Below the pieces are notes generated by a model, which did no database searches, was not told where the DNA came from, and saw only the letters and a program-made list of their open reading frames with translations. 64,000 bases of DNA from Snodgrassella alvi (lineage in GTDB: Bacteria > Pseudomonadota > Gammaproteobacteria > Burkholderiales > Neisseriaceae): contig NZ_MDVC01000091.1 of NCBI RefSeq assembly GCF_002777425.1, forward strand, positions 119,719 to 183,718, written 5' to 3'. A program made the position numbers and the translations under genes. Shown in pieces: positions 1 through 8,994 of the stretch. Position 1 is the stretch's first letter; the number at the start of each line of letters is the position of its first letter.

Positions 1-377
1 CAGTCGTAGTTATTAGCCATAATGGCAGCGTTTTCACCACTAAAGCTAAGAAATGGCTGTAATTGGGCACGTATTTTGGCTACCCATTGCTGTACTGTTT
101 CCAGTGTATTGAGTGAGCGTTCCTGTGCCTTGAAACTGGGGTCACCAATCATGCCGGTGGCACCACCTACGAGGGCAATTGGAGTATGTCCGGCCAGCTG
201 AAAACGACGCAATACCAGAATAGGTAATAAATGTCCGATATGTAGGCTGTCAGCAGTGGGATCAAAACCGCAATAAAGGGTGATTTTCTGTTCGTTTAAT
301 AAGGTATCAAGAGCCTGAGCATCGGTGGTTTGGGCAATCAGGCCACGTTGCTGTAAATCGTGAACAACACTGGTCAT
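1..377 (-). CDS. tyrS: Tyrosine--tRNA ligase, N-terminal part (cut by window edge)
   Basis: The reading frame starts at the ATG at 377 and runs off the left edge, giving about 125 residues. It begins [12 protein letters not shown] and contains [18 protein letters not shown], which holds the class I aminoacyl-tRNA synthetase HIGH signature, followed by [13 protein letters not shown]; both are typical of the bacterial TyrRS nucleotide-binding fold. The enzyme charges tRNA-Tyr with tyrosine in the cytoplasm. The KMSKS loop and the C-terminal S4 domain lie outside the window. Upstream, on the same strand, is ychF, but a strong terminator separates them, so tyrS probably has its own promoter in the 378-844 spacer. 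Identification is secure; only the 5' part can be described. Confidence 0.93.
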   Translation of the reverse strand, partial: MTSVVHDLQQRGLIAQTTDAQALDTLLNEQKITLYCGFDPTADSLHIGHLLPILVLRRFQLAGHTPIALVGGATGMIGDPSFKAQERSLNTLETVQQWVAKIRAQLQPFLSFSGENAAIMANNYD

Positions 378-844
378 AGTAAGATTTTATACTTTCAAAT
401 TAAATTAAAATGGCGTGAAACTGGATTACGCTGGTTTCTGGCTGCATAAAAAACACAATAGCCAATATCATAATGTGTTTTGGCTGATTCTGGCCAGTTA
501 GCCTGTTTCCAGTTAGGTAATTAATAATGATGCATTATTTTACACGATTTGTTTGTTACTGCATTTTTGGTTGCAAAAAACTGATACATCATGAGTTTGG
601 CTGTAACAAGAAAAGGTTTGTCTGCTTTTGCCAGTATTCAGGCTGTTCATATGTGTATTTTTATTTTTAATGCATTATTTTTTAAAATCAATAATTAAGC
701 TAATCATGTATGGTGTGTGCGCTGCTGTTCTGTCATGCAGAAACAGGATAATCTGTGTCTGACTGAAATCAGGGCAGTTTAATTTTTGCTATCTGATGTG
801 TAGGTTTTCAGCTTATGCAACTAAATGATGTGAGCTGAAACGCA
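378..844. other. AT-rich intergenic region upstream of tyrS
   Basis: About 470 bases between the tyrS start and the ychF terminator. No open frame of convincing length or composition was found on either strand. It should contain the minus-strand tyrS promoter, but I could not single out a clear -35/-10 pair. No RNA gene was recognised. Confidence 0.5.
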
Positions 845-876
845 TAAAAAAGCAACAGCCTTAGCCCGGCTGTTGC
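845..876 (-). terminator. Rho-independent terminator of ychF
   Basis: GCAACAGCC (852-860) pairs with GGCTGTTGC (868-876) around a 7-base loop. On the minus strand the hairpin is followed by a run of T (A-run 846-851 on the plus strand). It lies about 20 bases after the ychF stop codon. Confidence 0.85.
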
Positions 877-896
877 TGGCTAATTATTGCTATCGG

Positions 897-1988
897 TTAA
901 ACGTTAAACAAGAAGTGGATAACATCGCCGTCGTTAACCACATATTCTTTGCCTTCGGCTCGCATTTTACCGGCTTCTTTGGCTTTGGTTTCGCCGCCAC
1001 AGGCAATGAAATCGGCGTAGGCAATTACCTGTGCGCGGATAAAGCCACGTTCAAAATCGGTATGTATTACTCCCGCAGCCTGCGGTGCGGTATCGCCTTT
1101 ATGGATGGTCCATGCTCTGACTTCCTGTACACCGGCAGTGAAATAGGTTTGCAAGCCAAGTAGATCGTAACCGGCACGAATCAGGCGATTTAATCCCGGC
1201 TCTTTTAAACCCATTTCTGCTAAAAATTCTGCTTTATCGGCTTCATCCAGATCCGCAATCTCACTTTCCATCGCAGCGCACAGGGCAACAACAGGCGCAT
1301 TTTCCTGTGCAGCCAGTTGTTGCAGGCGTTGCAGATGAGGGTTGTTATCGAAGCCATTTTCAGCAACGTTGGCAACATACATAGCAGGTTTAACAGTCAG
1401 CAGGCATAAGGGTTTAATCAGTGCCAGTTCGTCCTGATCCAGACCTGCTGCGCGAATTGGTTTGCCCTCCAGCAGATGTTGCTGTAAACGTTCCAAAATA
1501 GCCACCAGTTTTTGTGCTTCCTTATCACCGGATTTGGCTCGTTTACTTTCACGTACAATGGTTTTTTCCACACTGGCTAAATCTGCCAGAGCCAGCTCGG
1601 TGCCAATCACTTCAATATCGGAAATCGGATCTACTTTGCCGGCAACATGGACGATATTGTCGTCATCAAAGCAGCGTACTACATTAACGATGGCATCTGT
1701 TTCTCGGATATTAGCGAGAAACTGGTTACCTAGACCTTCACCTTTGCTGGCACCTGCTACCAAGCCAGCGATATCGACAAATTCAACTATGGCTGGCTGA
1801 GTTCGTTTTGGGTTAACAATTTTGGCTAGTTCAGCCATGCGTTCATCTGGCACTTCGACAATGCCGACATTCGGCTCGATAGTACAGAAAGGATAATTGG
1901 CAGCTTCAATGCCTGACTGGGTTAGGGCGTTAAACAGGGTAGATTTGCCCACATTGGGTAAACCCACAATGCCACATTTCAAACTCAT
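897..1988 (-). CDS. ychF: Redox-regulated/ribosome-binding ATPase YchF (Obg-like)
   Basis: A 363-residue protein of normal family length. The N-terminal G1/P-loop is GLPNVGKS (about residues 9-16), with a DIAGLV G3 motif near residue 72. In place of the G4 motif NKxD it has NVAE near residue 206, which in this family explains the preference for ATP over GTP. The C-terminal end (about 280-363) is the TGS domain. YchF/OLA1 proteins are cytoplasmic, bind ribosomes and have been linked to stress responses and start-codon selection. The start ATG at 1988 gives the conserved [16 protein letters not shown] beginning. The gene is monocistronic here, closed by its own terminator. Nothing unusual was seen. 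Confidence 0.96.
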   Translation of the reverse strand: MSLKCGIVGLPNVGKSTLFNALTQSGIEAANYPFCTIEPNVGIVEVPDERMAELAKIVNPKRTQPAIVEFVDIAGLVAGASKGEGLGNQFLANIRETDAIVNVVRCFDDDNIVHVAGKVDPISDIEVIGTELALADLASVEKTIVRESKRAKSGDKEAQKLVAILERLQQHLLEGKPIRAAGLDQDELALIKPLCLLTVKPAMYVANVAENGFDNNPHLQRLQQLAAQENAPVVALCAAMESEIADLDEADKAEFLAEMGLKEPGLNRLIRAGYDLLGLQTYFTAGVQEVRAWTIHKGDTAPQAAGVIHTDFERGFIRAQVIAYADFIACGGETKAKEAGKMRAEGKEYVVNDGDVIHFLFNV

Positions 1989-2196
1989 GATATTCCTTGG
2001 AAATAGGCGATATATAAAAATGGCTGAATTGTATCATAAAGCATAGTGATACCTGTGCTGAACCAGCGAAGTATTGTGTAGTTTGCCGAAAATGTGAATT
2101 TATACAGTTTACTTCATCGATAAAATTAAATTAGGGTTGGTGAAATTAAATTATTTTTTAAAACAATAATATGATTATTTTTTGCTTAATTGGTGC

Positions 2197-2224
2197 TTGC
2201 ATATGCGAAAAAATATCGTATAAT
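2197..2224 (+). promoter_or_regulatory. Sigma-70 promoter of tRNA-Met
   Basis: A -35 box TTGCAT (2197-2202) and a perfect -10 box TATAAT (2219-2224) are separated by 16 bases. The -10 box ends 25 bases before the mature tRNA. Confidence 0.75.
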
Positions 2225-2249
2225 TGCGTCTCTCTTGAAAACGAGATAC

Positions 2250-2326
2250 GGCGAATTAGCTCAGTCGGTTAGAGCAGAGGAATCATAATCCTTGTGTCCG
2301 GGGTTCGAATCCCTGATTCGCCACCA
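2250..2326 (+). tRNA. tRNA-Met (CAU), elongator type
   Basis: A complete 77-base cloverleaf with encoded CCA. Acceptor GGCGAAT pairs with ATTCGCC, the D-arm is AGCTCAGTCGGTTAGAGC, the anticodon loop carries CAT, and the T-arm contains GGTTCGAATCC. A first base pair G1-C72 and A at the discriminator argue against an initiator tRNA. A CAU anticodon can also belong to a lysidine-modified tRNA-Ile2. The body looks more like the elongator Met tRNAs I know, but this cannot be settled by eye. Confidence 0.9.
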
Positions 2327-2333
2327 CATAAAT

Positions 2334-2364
2334 CGCAAATTCTGATTAGAATTTGCGTTTTTTT
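2334..2364 (+). terminator. Terminator of tRNA-Met
   Basis: CGCAAATTCT (2334-2343) pairs with AGAATTTGCG (2348-2357), with a GATT loop and a following run of seven T. Confidence 0.9.
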
Positions 2365-2975
2365 ATTGTCTTCCTATTTTGTATTCTTTAAGTATTAACA
2401 TCGTTTATCTGGTTTATTTATTAGGCATGATTGACTACATTTGAGCTATTTTGAATGGATTAATTGCATTAATCTGTAGGCAATTTTTTGTGTAATTTAT
2501 AAGATGTGTGCTACGCAGAAGACAGGTTTATACTGGAATTATCTAGTAAATATTTAACGGTAGTTGTATTCTTAATGCATGCAGTGTTGAAAAATGCCGA
2601 AATATTTCCACCTCATGATTAAGGTAATTTTTTAAAATTCATAAGGTATTGTCTCAAGCCGTTTAGCCTTACGCCCGAAGCCCTATTTTATTGTTCAATA
2701 TTGCTCATTTTAACTGGTTGAAGCAACAAATATTTGTAATTTGGCTTTTTAACACGGTATAAATGATCGGACAGCCAACTATAAAACATTATGCAAAACC
2801 AGTGATGGGTTATTCTTAAAGTGTAGTCGTCCTATTTCTTACCGATGAATAGGCATTAGTTTTGACTCTGGTGCATATTGAATACCGTCGTTATCAGCTT
2901 GCCGAAAATACACAAGTCATACCATACAATATATGAAATAAGTTGTAGTATAGTTCTTTGCATTAGAATCAAAAG
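2365..2975. other. AT-rich spacer between tRNA-Met and orphan ORF
   Basis: About 600 bases with stop codons frequent in all frames. No gene, RNA gene or clear repeat was recognised. Its position directly after a tRNA makes it a possible insertion site, but no direct repeat of the tRNA 3' end was seen. Confidence 0.4.
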
Positions 2976-3296
2976 ATGGGTTTGGTAGATAATATTTTAA
3001 TGTTACGAAAGCAATGGATGAAAAATTTTAGAACAATTGTAAACCAATTCAAAGCCAGCGATTTTTTAAATTTACGTGAACATGATATAAACCAAAAATT
3101 AGGCGTAGATTATCCAGATGAGTTCTGTAGTTTTGATTTTGGATATCAGATAATTACATGGGTTGATAATAACAGCAAATTAGAATGCAGTTTTCGTGAT
3201 TGTGTTTGCACGGATGTCGTAATCTGGTTAAAACAAGCAGATCAACTTACTAAGATTGATAGTGCAACAGTAGAAAAGGAAAAGAACAACTATTAA
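2976..3296 (+). CDS. Hypothetical protein, 106 aa, orphan
   Basis: An AT-rich frame between tRNA-Met and cysE. I do not recognise the family. The predicted protein is soluble, without signal peptide or membrane segment. It has a basic N-terminal part (MLRKQWMKNFRTIVNQFK), then an acidic/aromatic part containing DYPDEFCSFDFGYQIITW and two cysteines in RDCVC. The start is uncertain: the first ATG at 2976 has no strong ribosome binding site, and internal ATG codons at 3000 and 3018 are alternatives. Composition and isolation suggest either an acquired cargo gene or a remnant. It may be non-coding, and confidence is accordingly modest. Confidence 0.4.
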   Translation: MGLVDNILMLRKQWMKNFRTIVNQFKASDFLNLREHDINQKLGVDYPDEFCSFDFGYQIITWVDNNSKLECSFRDCVCTDVVIWLKQADQLTKIDSATVEKEKNNY

Positions 3297-3609
3297 AAAA
3301 CAAAATAATATTATTTAAATATATAGCAGGTTTAATTCAATAAAATTAAGATTTAAAGGATTACAATTTAACCTGACACGCTCGTGCAACCGAATATTCT
3401 TTTTCCAGAACAATAGAAACAAGCTTTTATTAAAATTCTGCTGTGTAGATTTTTTGGAAATGTATATTCTGGGTTGTTTAAAATACCCTTTCTCATCCTC
3501 TTTTTGTTTGCTCAGTTTATCATTATTACTATCCTGTTCAATTCGACTGCAACAGATAAAACATAGCTGCGTTAAACATTCCTGTAATGTATCTGAGCAA
3601 ACTATACTT
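3297..3609. other. Spacer downstream of cysE
   Basis: AT-rich interval between two converging genes (orphan ORF and cysE). A frame read here on the minus strand runs into cysE in a different frame and has no plausible composition. No clear terminator hairpin was found. Confidence 0.4.
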
Positions 3610-4404
3610 TTAAATACGCTGATCCATTTCCTGTGCCGGACTTTCATGTTTATTGGTTTTGCTAATAACCCGAGCTGGTACACCCACTACCGTAGAATAT
3701 TCTGGAACATCACTAACCACTACGCTACCGGCTCCCACTTTGGCACAGGTATGTACCCGAATGTTACCTAATACGGAAGCATTAGCACCAATCATAACCC
3801 CGTCACTGATTTTCGGGTGTCGGTCTCCACTCTGTTTGCCGGAACCTCCCAGAGTGACTCCGTGCAGCAGAGAAATATTGTTGCCCAGTACTGCCGTTTC
3901 GCCAATGACTACTCCGGTACCATGATCAATCATGATGCCATATCCCATTGAGGCAGCAGGGTGAATATCAACCCCTAATACTTCTGAAGCACGGTTTTGC
4001 AGGAAATAGGCCAGAGTAGGACGATTCTGCTGCCACAGCCAATGATTAATCCGATGAGTCTGTATAGCATGGAACCCTTTGTAATACAGTAATGGTAGGC
4101 AGTAAGTATCACACGCCGGATCACGTTCATAGTAGGCAACTATATCTGCTAGCGCAGCGTGAATAATTGCCGGATCTTGATGTAGTGCCTCCAGATAAAT
4201 CTCAAATAATGCCCGCGCATCCATTACTGCACTGGACATTTTGGTAGACAGGTGAAAGGCAAGCATGCGGGCAAAGTTTTTATGGCGTAATACGCTCAGA
4301 TGCAGAAAGCTGGCCAGTATCGGCTCGTTACACACCGCATTTTCAGTTTCATGGCGAATGGTTTGCCACAGGCTTTCTGCCTGAGCAGCATCAGGTAAGT
4401 TCAT
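3610..4404 (-). CDS. cysE: Serine O-acetyltransferase
   Basis: A 264-residue enzyme that transfers acetyl from acetyl-CoA to L-serine, the first committed step of cysteine synthesis. The N-terminal alpha-helical domain (about 1-135) is followed by a left-handed beta-helix of hexapeptide repeats (about 140-230). Visible catalytic elements are MIDHGTGVVIGE with the active-site histidine, and GVTLGGSGKQSGDRHP with the second histidine and CoA-contacting glycines. The C-terminal tail is where cysteine feedback inhibition normally acts. The start at 4404 lies 29 bases after the rng stop on the same strand, so rng-cysE may be co-transcribed. It is slightly shorter than the E. coli protein but complete. 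Confidence 0.95.
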   Translation of the reverse strand: MNLPDAAQAESLWQTIRHETENAVCNEPILASFLHLSVLRHKNFARMLAFHLSTKMSSAVMDARALFEIYLEALHQDPAIIHAALADIVAYYERDPACDTYCLPLLYYKGFHAIQTHRINHWLWQQNRPTLAYFLQNRASEVLGVDIHPAASMGYGIMIDHGTGVVIGETAVLGNNISLLHGVTLGGSGKQSGDRHPKISDGVMIGANASVLGNIRVHTCAKVGAGSVVVSDVPEYSTVVGVPARVISKTNKHESPAQEMDQRI

Positions 4405-4433
4405 ACGTCTGGTTTCTCTTTTACAGAATAAAA

Positions 4434-5930
4434 CTATTGCAGCACAATATCATATTGTTCCTGATTGTAGGTGGCTTCTACTGCCAGCGCAATCGGTTTA
4501 CCGATAAATTGACTTAACATGTGTAGAGAGTTGGCTTCTTCATCCAGAAATAAATCAATGACACTTGGTGAAGCAAGTATGCGAAATTCTTGTACATTTA
4601 TACGGCGTGATTCACGCATGATTTCGCGCTGAATCTCATAGCATATGGTTTGTGCGGTTTTTAGTCGGCCGCGCCCTTGGCAGGCTGGGCAGGGCTCGCA
4701 CAGTATCTGGGACAGGTTTTCGCGTGTGCGTTTGCGTGTCAGCTCGACTAGTCCGAGACTGGTGAAGCCGTTAAGGGTAACTCGAGTGCGGTCATAAGCC
4801 AGTGCCCGTGCCAGCTCAGTCAGAATTTCCTCTTGATGTGCTTCGTTGGTCATGTCAATAAAATCAATAATAATAATGCCACCCAAATTACGTAAGCGCA
4901 GCTCGCGTGCAATCACATGACATGCTTCCAGATTGGTTTTAAAGATGGTTTCTTCGAAGTTGCGCGCACCTACGAATCCTCCAGTATTGACATCAATGGT
5001 GGTCATGGCTTCAGTTGGTTCTATAATAATATAACCGCCGAAGTCCAGATTTACTCGTGGCTGTAGGGATTGGGTAATTCTGGTTTCGATATTGTGCGCT
5101 TCAAATAGTGGGCTGTCATTCTGGAATAATTTCAGTTTATCCAGTGCGCCTTGAGAGTAGTTCATGGCAAATTCACGCATGCTTTCATAATTGGCTGTTG
5201 AATCTACGATGATGTGGTCAATATTGTCGCTGTACATGTCGCGCAATACGCGCAGGCTTAAAGGTAAATCCTGATACAGCAATGTTTCCGGCGGGCTGAT
5301 TTTGGATAACTGTTGAATATGCTGCCATCGTTTGGTTAAATAGTTGATATCAGCCTGTAATTCTGTGTCCGTGGCATTCTCTGCACTGGTGCGGATAATA
5401 TAGCCATGGCCTGCATCGGCTGGTAACAGCTTTTGCAGACGTTCACGTAAATGATTGCGTTCTTCTTCGTCTTCAATACGTTGTGAAATACCGATATGCT
5501 GATCCTGTGGCAGGTGTACCAGAAAGCGTCCTGCCAGTGATATCTGCGTAGACAGGCGCGCTCCCTTGGTGTTGATCGGGTCTTTGATTACCTGTACAAC
5601 AATTGCCTGACCCTCATGCAGCATGTGTTCAATACGCAGGGGTTGCTCGGGTTTCTGACGCTGCTCCAGAATATCAACAATGTGCAGAAAAGCAGCACGT
5701 TCCAGGCCGATGTCAATAAAGGCGCTTTGCATGCCGGGCAGTACGCGCCGGACAACACCCAGATAAATATTACCTACCAGACCATAACCGCTGTTACGTT
5801 CTATGTGAATTTCACACAGCCTGTTTTCTTCCATAACAGCTACTCTGGTTTCTTGCGGGGTAATATTCACCAATACGGTTTCTGCTGGCCGCTGGATATC
5901 CTTTGGCAGCGGTATGTCGCTGTTATGCAT
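4434..5930 (-). CDS. rng: Ribonuclease G
   Basis: A 498-residue RNase E/G family endoribonuclease acting on 5'-monophosphate-bearing single-stranded RNA, including 16S rRNA 5' maturation and mRNA decay. An S1-like domain lies near residues 35-120 (NIYLGVVRRVLPGMQSAFIDIG). The catalytic metal-binding aspartates fall in TTIDVNTGGFVGARN and IIIIDFIDM. The zinc-link cysteines are in CEPCPACQGRG. It lacks the long unstructured tail of RNase E, which supports RNase G; a separate full rne gene lies at 13290. The leader upstream of the start carries a long perfect inverted repeat (5954-6003). Likely first gene of an rng-cysE unit. Confidence 0.95.
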   Translation of the reverse strand: MHNSDIPLPKDIQRPAETVLVNITPQETRVAVMEENRLCEIHIERNSGYGLVGNIYLGVVRRVLPGMQSAFIDIGLERAAFLHIVDILEQRQKPEQPLRIEHMLHEGQAIVVQVIKDPINTKGARLSTQISLAGRFLVHLPQDQHIGISQRIEDEEERNHLRERLQKLLPADAGHGYIIRTSAENATDTELQADINYLTKRWQHIQQLSKISPPETLLYQDLPLSLRVLRDMYSDNIDHIIVDSTANYESMREFAMNYSQGALDKLKLFQNDSPLFEAHNIETRITQSLQPRVNLDFGGYIIIEPTEAMTTIDVNTGGFVGARNFEETIFKTNLEACHVIARELRLRNLGGIIIIDFIDMTNEAHQEEILTELARALAYDRTRVTLNGFTSLGLVELTRKRTRENLSQILCEPCPACQGRGRLKTAQTICYEIQREIMRESRRINVQEFRILASPSVIDLFLDEEANSLHMLSQFIGKPIALAVEATYNQEQYDIVLQ

Positions 5931-5953
5931 GATGTGGCTTTCAATTTAATCAA

Positions 5954-6003
5954 ATTACTTTGTGCAGTTTTTGCCTGTACAGATAAAAACTGCACAAAGT
6001 AAT
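5954..6003 (-). repeat. Perfect 19-bp inverted repeat in rng leader
   Basis: ATTACTTTGTGCAGTTTTT (5954-5972) is exactly reverse-complemented at 5985-6003 with a 12-base spacer. It lies 24-73 bases upstream of the rng start. The rest of the roughly 300-base spacer to pyrD (6004-6236) shows no gene. The hairpin could be a terminator/attenuator, an RNase-processed leader element or a protein-binding site; the sequence does not decide. Confidence 0.7.
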
Positions 6004-6236
6004 CTGGGCAAATATTTGCATGAAAGCTGATATCATAGCGCAGGCGTGAGCTTACTGCCAAACGCAGCTGCATAAAGTTGTATGCTAGAAAATGCAAAGA
6101 GGAAAGAAGATAAAATCAAATAATAGGTACAGAGAGGACTGTTAATATTTGCAGTGAGTCCAGATGAGGTGTGATTGGTGAAAATATAATGATAATACAA
6201 TAAATTATTGTAAATTTTAATTACCTGGACGGGATA

Positions 6237-7289
6237 TTATTTTAGCTGGCAGCAGGCATTGACGCATTCTTTAATTAGCTGGGGGCCGCGAAAGATCAGA
6301 CCGGAATACAGTTGCAATGCAGTGGCACCAAGGCGAATTTTTTCAGCCGCATCAGCACCGGAGGTAATGCCGCCTACACCAATCAGTGGAATCTGCGAAT
6401 TAAGAAGGGCAGATAGATGGTGTAGTACATGGTTACTTTGTGTCTGTACTGGCAAACCAGACAGGCCTCCTTCTTCCTGCGCAAATTTGTGGTTACCCAA
6501 GACAGTTTTATCAATGGTGGTATTAGTAGCGATGATCCCGTCTATCTGTGTATTCAGTGCGACATCAGCAATAGCTGCAATTTGCTCTTCATCCAGATCA
6601 GGTGCAATTTTAATGGCAATAGGTACATAACGGCTTTGCTGGGTTGCCAGCTGTGCCTGCCGGTTTTTCAGATGATTTAATAATCTGTCCAGTTCGCTGG
6701 CACTTTGCAGGCTGCGTAAATTGCGGGTATTGGGCGAAGAAATATTGACGGTGATGTAGCTGGCATAGGGATAGGCTTTTTCCAGACAAATCAGATAGTC
6801 ATCTACTGCTTTCTCCATTGGTGTGGCCGCATTTTTGCCAATATTAATACCGAGTACTCCCCGATACTGGCTGTTTGCGATATTGTTAATCAGGGTATCA
6901 ATACCATAGTTGTTAAACCCCATGCGATTAATAATTGCCTGTTGTGAAGGTAATCTGAATAAACGTGGTTTGGGGTTGCCAGCTTGCGGTAATGGGGTAA
7001 CGGTTCCCACTTCTATAAAGCCAAAACCAAGCATGGCCAGTGCATCTATATATTCACCATTTTTATCCAGCCCTGCTGCCAAACCTATCGGGTTGGGTAA
7101 AGTCAGACCCATCAGTGTCGTTGTACTGCTGCTATCACTTTCGGCCAGTGTATTATTGGCATGATTGTGTTTGCCTTTAAGTAAAAAACCGCAATGATAG
7201 CGATGCAGTAACCGCAAACATTTTAATGTCAGGTGATGGGTAGTTTCTGGATCCAGTTGGAATAACAGCGGCTTGATGATTGGGTACAT
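6237..7289 (-). CDS. pyrD: Dihydroorotate dehydrogenase (quinone), class 2
   Basis: Oxidises dihydroorotate to orotate with membrane quinone as acceptor, in pyrimidine synthesis. The protein is about 350 residues from the ATG at 7289 (MYPIIKPLLFQLDPETTHH), which matches the amphipathic N-terminal helix used by class 2 enzymes to reach the membrane. The open frame extends upstream to a TTG at 7355, but those extra 22 residues do not look like the family. FMN/substrate elements include GLAAGLDKNGEYIDAL, FNNYG, ISSPNTRNLR with the class 2 active-site serine, and a C-terminal LIGVGGI phosphate-binding segment. pyrE lies elsewhere in the window, so the pathway is scattered. Confidence 0.95.
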   Translation of the reverse strand: MYPIIKPLLFQLDPETTHHLTLKCLRLLHRYHCGFLLKGKHNHANNTLAESDSSSTTTLMGLTLPNPIGLAAGLDKNGEYIDALAMLGFGFIEVGTVTPLPQAGNPKPRLFRLPSQQAIINRMGFNNYGIDTLINNIANSQYRGVLGINIGKNAATPMEKAVDDYLICLEKAYPYASYITVNISSPNTRNLRSLQSASELDRLLNHLKNRQAQLATQQSRYVPIAIKIAPDLDEEQIAAIADVALNTQIDGIIATNTTIDKTVLGNHKFAQEEGGLSGLPVQTQSNHVLHHLSALLNSQIPLIGVGGITSGADAAEKIRLGATALQLYSGLIFRGPQLIKECVNACCQLK

Positions 7290-7493
7290 GATATTGAGGC
7301 TGGATAAGGGAGAAATATTATAACCAACAACTCTATCAAATCGAGTGGAAAACAATTAAATTCAGTATGTGTTGGTGAACTTAAACTATTTGATTACAGG
7401 CAGAGCAGGCTTGATAAATTCATGTCACTAAATAGTGCTGGCACAAAAGCATACTTAAAGTTGGGCGAGTAGTGATACTGGTCTATATAACGA

Positions 7494-7542
7494 TATGCCC
7501 ATTTCTGTTCCTGAACAGATTGCGGAAACATAAATGGGCATA
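7494..7542. repeat. Nested inverted repeat downstream of sppA-like gene
   Basis: Outer arms TATGCCCATTT (7494-7504) and AAATGGGCATA (7532-7542) are perfect. Directly inside the left arm is a second perfect hairpin, CTGTTC-CT-GAACAG (7505-7518). It lies just after the stop of the minus-strand peptidase gene and may be its terminator, although there is no T-run. Confidence 0.55.
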
Positions 7543-7585
7543 ATAGTCAGAAAGCCGGATTAGCTATTGTTGTCAATAGCAGAAA

Positions 7586-8545
7586 TTACCATGGTTTGTT
7601 TGCCATGCTCTGAATATTTTGCTGCAATGTACTGCTAATACCTTTGCCAAGGCGTGTGCCCCAGCCGGTTTCAGAGGTGTAATCTACCAATTCCGGTGCA
7701 CCAATGACATCGCGTGCAACAGTATAAACATTCCCAAAGTCATCTATCAGACCAACTGCTTTGGCTTCTTCACCGGTATAGGCACGACCACTAAAGATGT
7801 CAGGATTGTCAGCAATTTTCAAACGGTTGCCACGTCCCTGTTGCACGGCCTGAATAAACTGCTTGTGAATACTGCTTAACATTTGTTGCCAGATTTCTGC
7901 CTGTTCCGGTGTTTCTGGTACAAACGGATCGCCCATATCTTTATTGCTACCTGCAATTTTTACCCGACGCTTAATGCCCAGTTTGTCTATTAGGCCGGTA
8001 AAGTCAAAGCTGCTGCCAATAACCCCGATACTGCCAACAAGGCTGGATGGATCTGCATAAATTTTATCTGCGGCACTGGCAATGTAGTAGCAGCCAGAAG
8101 CGCACATATCTTCGGTAACAATATATAAAGGTATGCGTGGATGCTTAGCTTTCAGGTGGCGGATTTCTTCATAGGCGATACTGGAAATAACCGGCGACCC
8201 GCCAGGACTGTTAGCACGAATAATAATGCCTTTGACATTGCTGTTTTTATAGGCTTCTTTCAGGCTTTTACGTAATAAATCTGCCTGATTATTGTCGCTG
8301 CTGATAATACCATCCAAATCGATAACCGCAGTATGTGCACCGCCTGGTTTTGTGCTACCCAATGAGGTAATGGTAATAACGATAATGCAAATCCAGAACA
8401 GCCGCCAAAACCAGCGCCAGATTCGATTACGTCGTTGCTCGCGATAAACTTCAAATAATAGCTTTTCCAGCATATTGCGTTCCCAGCTGCTGTTTTCTTC
8501 TGGATTGCCGTCTGTCAGGCCTGATCCTTTAATTTTCATTTTCAT
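7586..8545 (-). CDS. sppA: S49 family signal peptide peptidase (SppA/SohB-like)
   Basis: A membrane-anchored serine protease of about 319 residues that degrades cleaved signal peptides or misfolded membrane proteins in the periplasm. A short cytoplasmic N-terminus is followed by one transmembrane helix (RLFWICIIVITITSLG). The S49 domain shows ANSPGGSP, the nucleophile region MCASGCYYIASAADKI with the catalytic serine, and GSNKDMGDPF with the general-base lysine. This is the short (about 36-kDa) one-domain form, not the E. coli double-length SppA. Three start codons are possible: 8584, 8545 and 8539. 8545 is preferred because an AGAG precedes it at a usable distance and 8584 has no ribosome binding site. 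Confidence 0.9.
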   Translation of the reverse strand: MKMKIKGSGLTDGNPEENSSWERNMLEKLLFEVYREQRRNRIWRWFWRLFWICIIVITITSLGSTKPGGAHTAVIDLDGIISSDNNQADLLRKSLKEAYKNSNVKGIIIRANSPGGSPVISSIAYEEIRHLKAKHPRIPLYIVTEDMCASGCYYIASAADKIYADPSSLVGSIGVIGSSFDFTGLIDKLGIKRRVKIAGSNKDMGDPFVPETPEQAEIWQQMLSSIHKQFIQAVQQGRGNRLKIADNPDIFSGRAYTGEEAKAVGLIDDFGNVYTVARDVIGAPELVDYTSETGWGTRLGKGISSTLQQNIQSMANKPW

Positions 8546-8704
8546 CTGGTTTATTCTCTGGTTTTTGTATTGATATTTGAGCATTAGCTGATTTATCAGA
8601 CAAGTCTACTCTGTTGTGTTTAATCAGCAAATAAGTGATGTCTGAAATTATATCTGAATTTTATATTGATGCATCTGTTGTTGTGATGAAATTTTCGGCC
8701 AAAC

Positions 8705-8733
8705 TTTATCCACTTAAGCGTCTACATTATAAT
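8705..8733 (+). promoter_or_regulatory. Candidate promoter of the dihydroxyacetone kinase gene
   Basis: A perfect TATAAT (8728-8733) with a weak -35 (TTTATC, 8705-8710) at 17 bases. It would give a leader of about 255 bases. The remainder of 8585-8994 holds no gene that I can support. Confidence 0.35.
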
Positions 8734-8994
8734 AGCGCTACTGTCACTCTGCCAGCTTAAATCTATCAGGTAGGCCGGATGTAAAAAACAACAAGTAAAG
8801 CAATATATTGTCTTGCAGGTGAGCAATGTATTTGCATGTGTGCAGTTTGCGTCTTATGTTGACTACTGAAAGCTGGCTGTGTCTGCCACAATATTCAGAT
8901 AGCCTGAAGATTGAATCATTTACTTTGGTAAATAAGTACATAATCTTCAGTATTAATTCTGCCTGTCAATTATTAATTATAACTTTGGAAAATC

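Noticed and set aside
2250..2326. Assignment of the CAU tRNA as tRNA-Ile2 (lysidine type) or initiator tRNA.
   Set aside because: The acceptor starts with a G-C pair, excluding an initiator; the stem and loop wording fits elongator Met better than Ile2, although tilS identity elements were not computed.
3315..3683. A 122-codon minus-strand frame overlapping the 3' end of cysE.
   Set aside because: It overlaps a secure gene in another frame and is Lys/Asn/Leu-rich as expected of AT-rich non-coding DNA.
7290..7355. A 22-residue N-terminal extension of PyrD from a TTG codon.
   Set aside because: The family begins at MYPII...; the extension has no similarity and starts with a weak codon.
8260..8454. 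A 64-codon minus-strand frame inside the SppA-like gene.
   Set aside because: It is an alternative frame of a secure coding sequence on the same strand.
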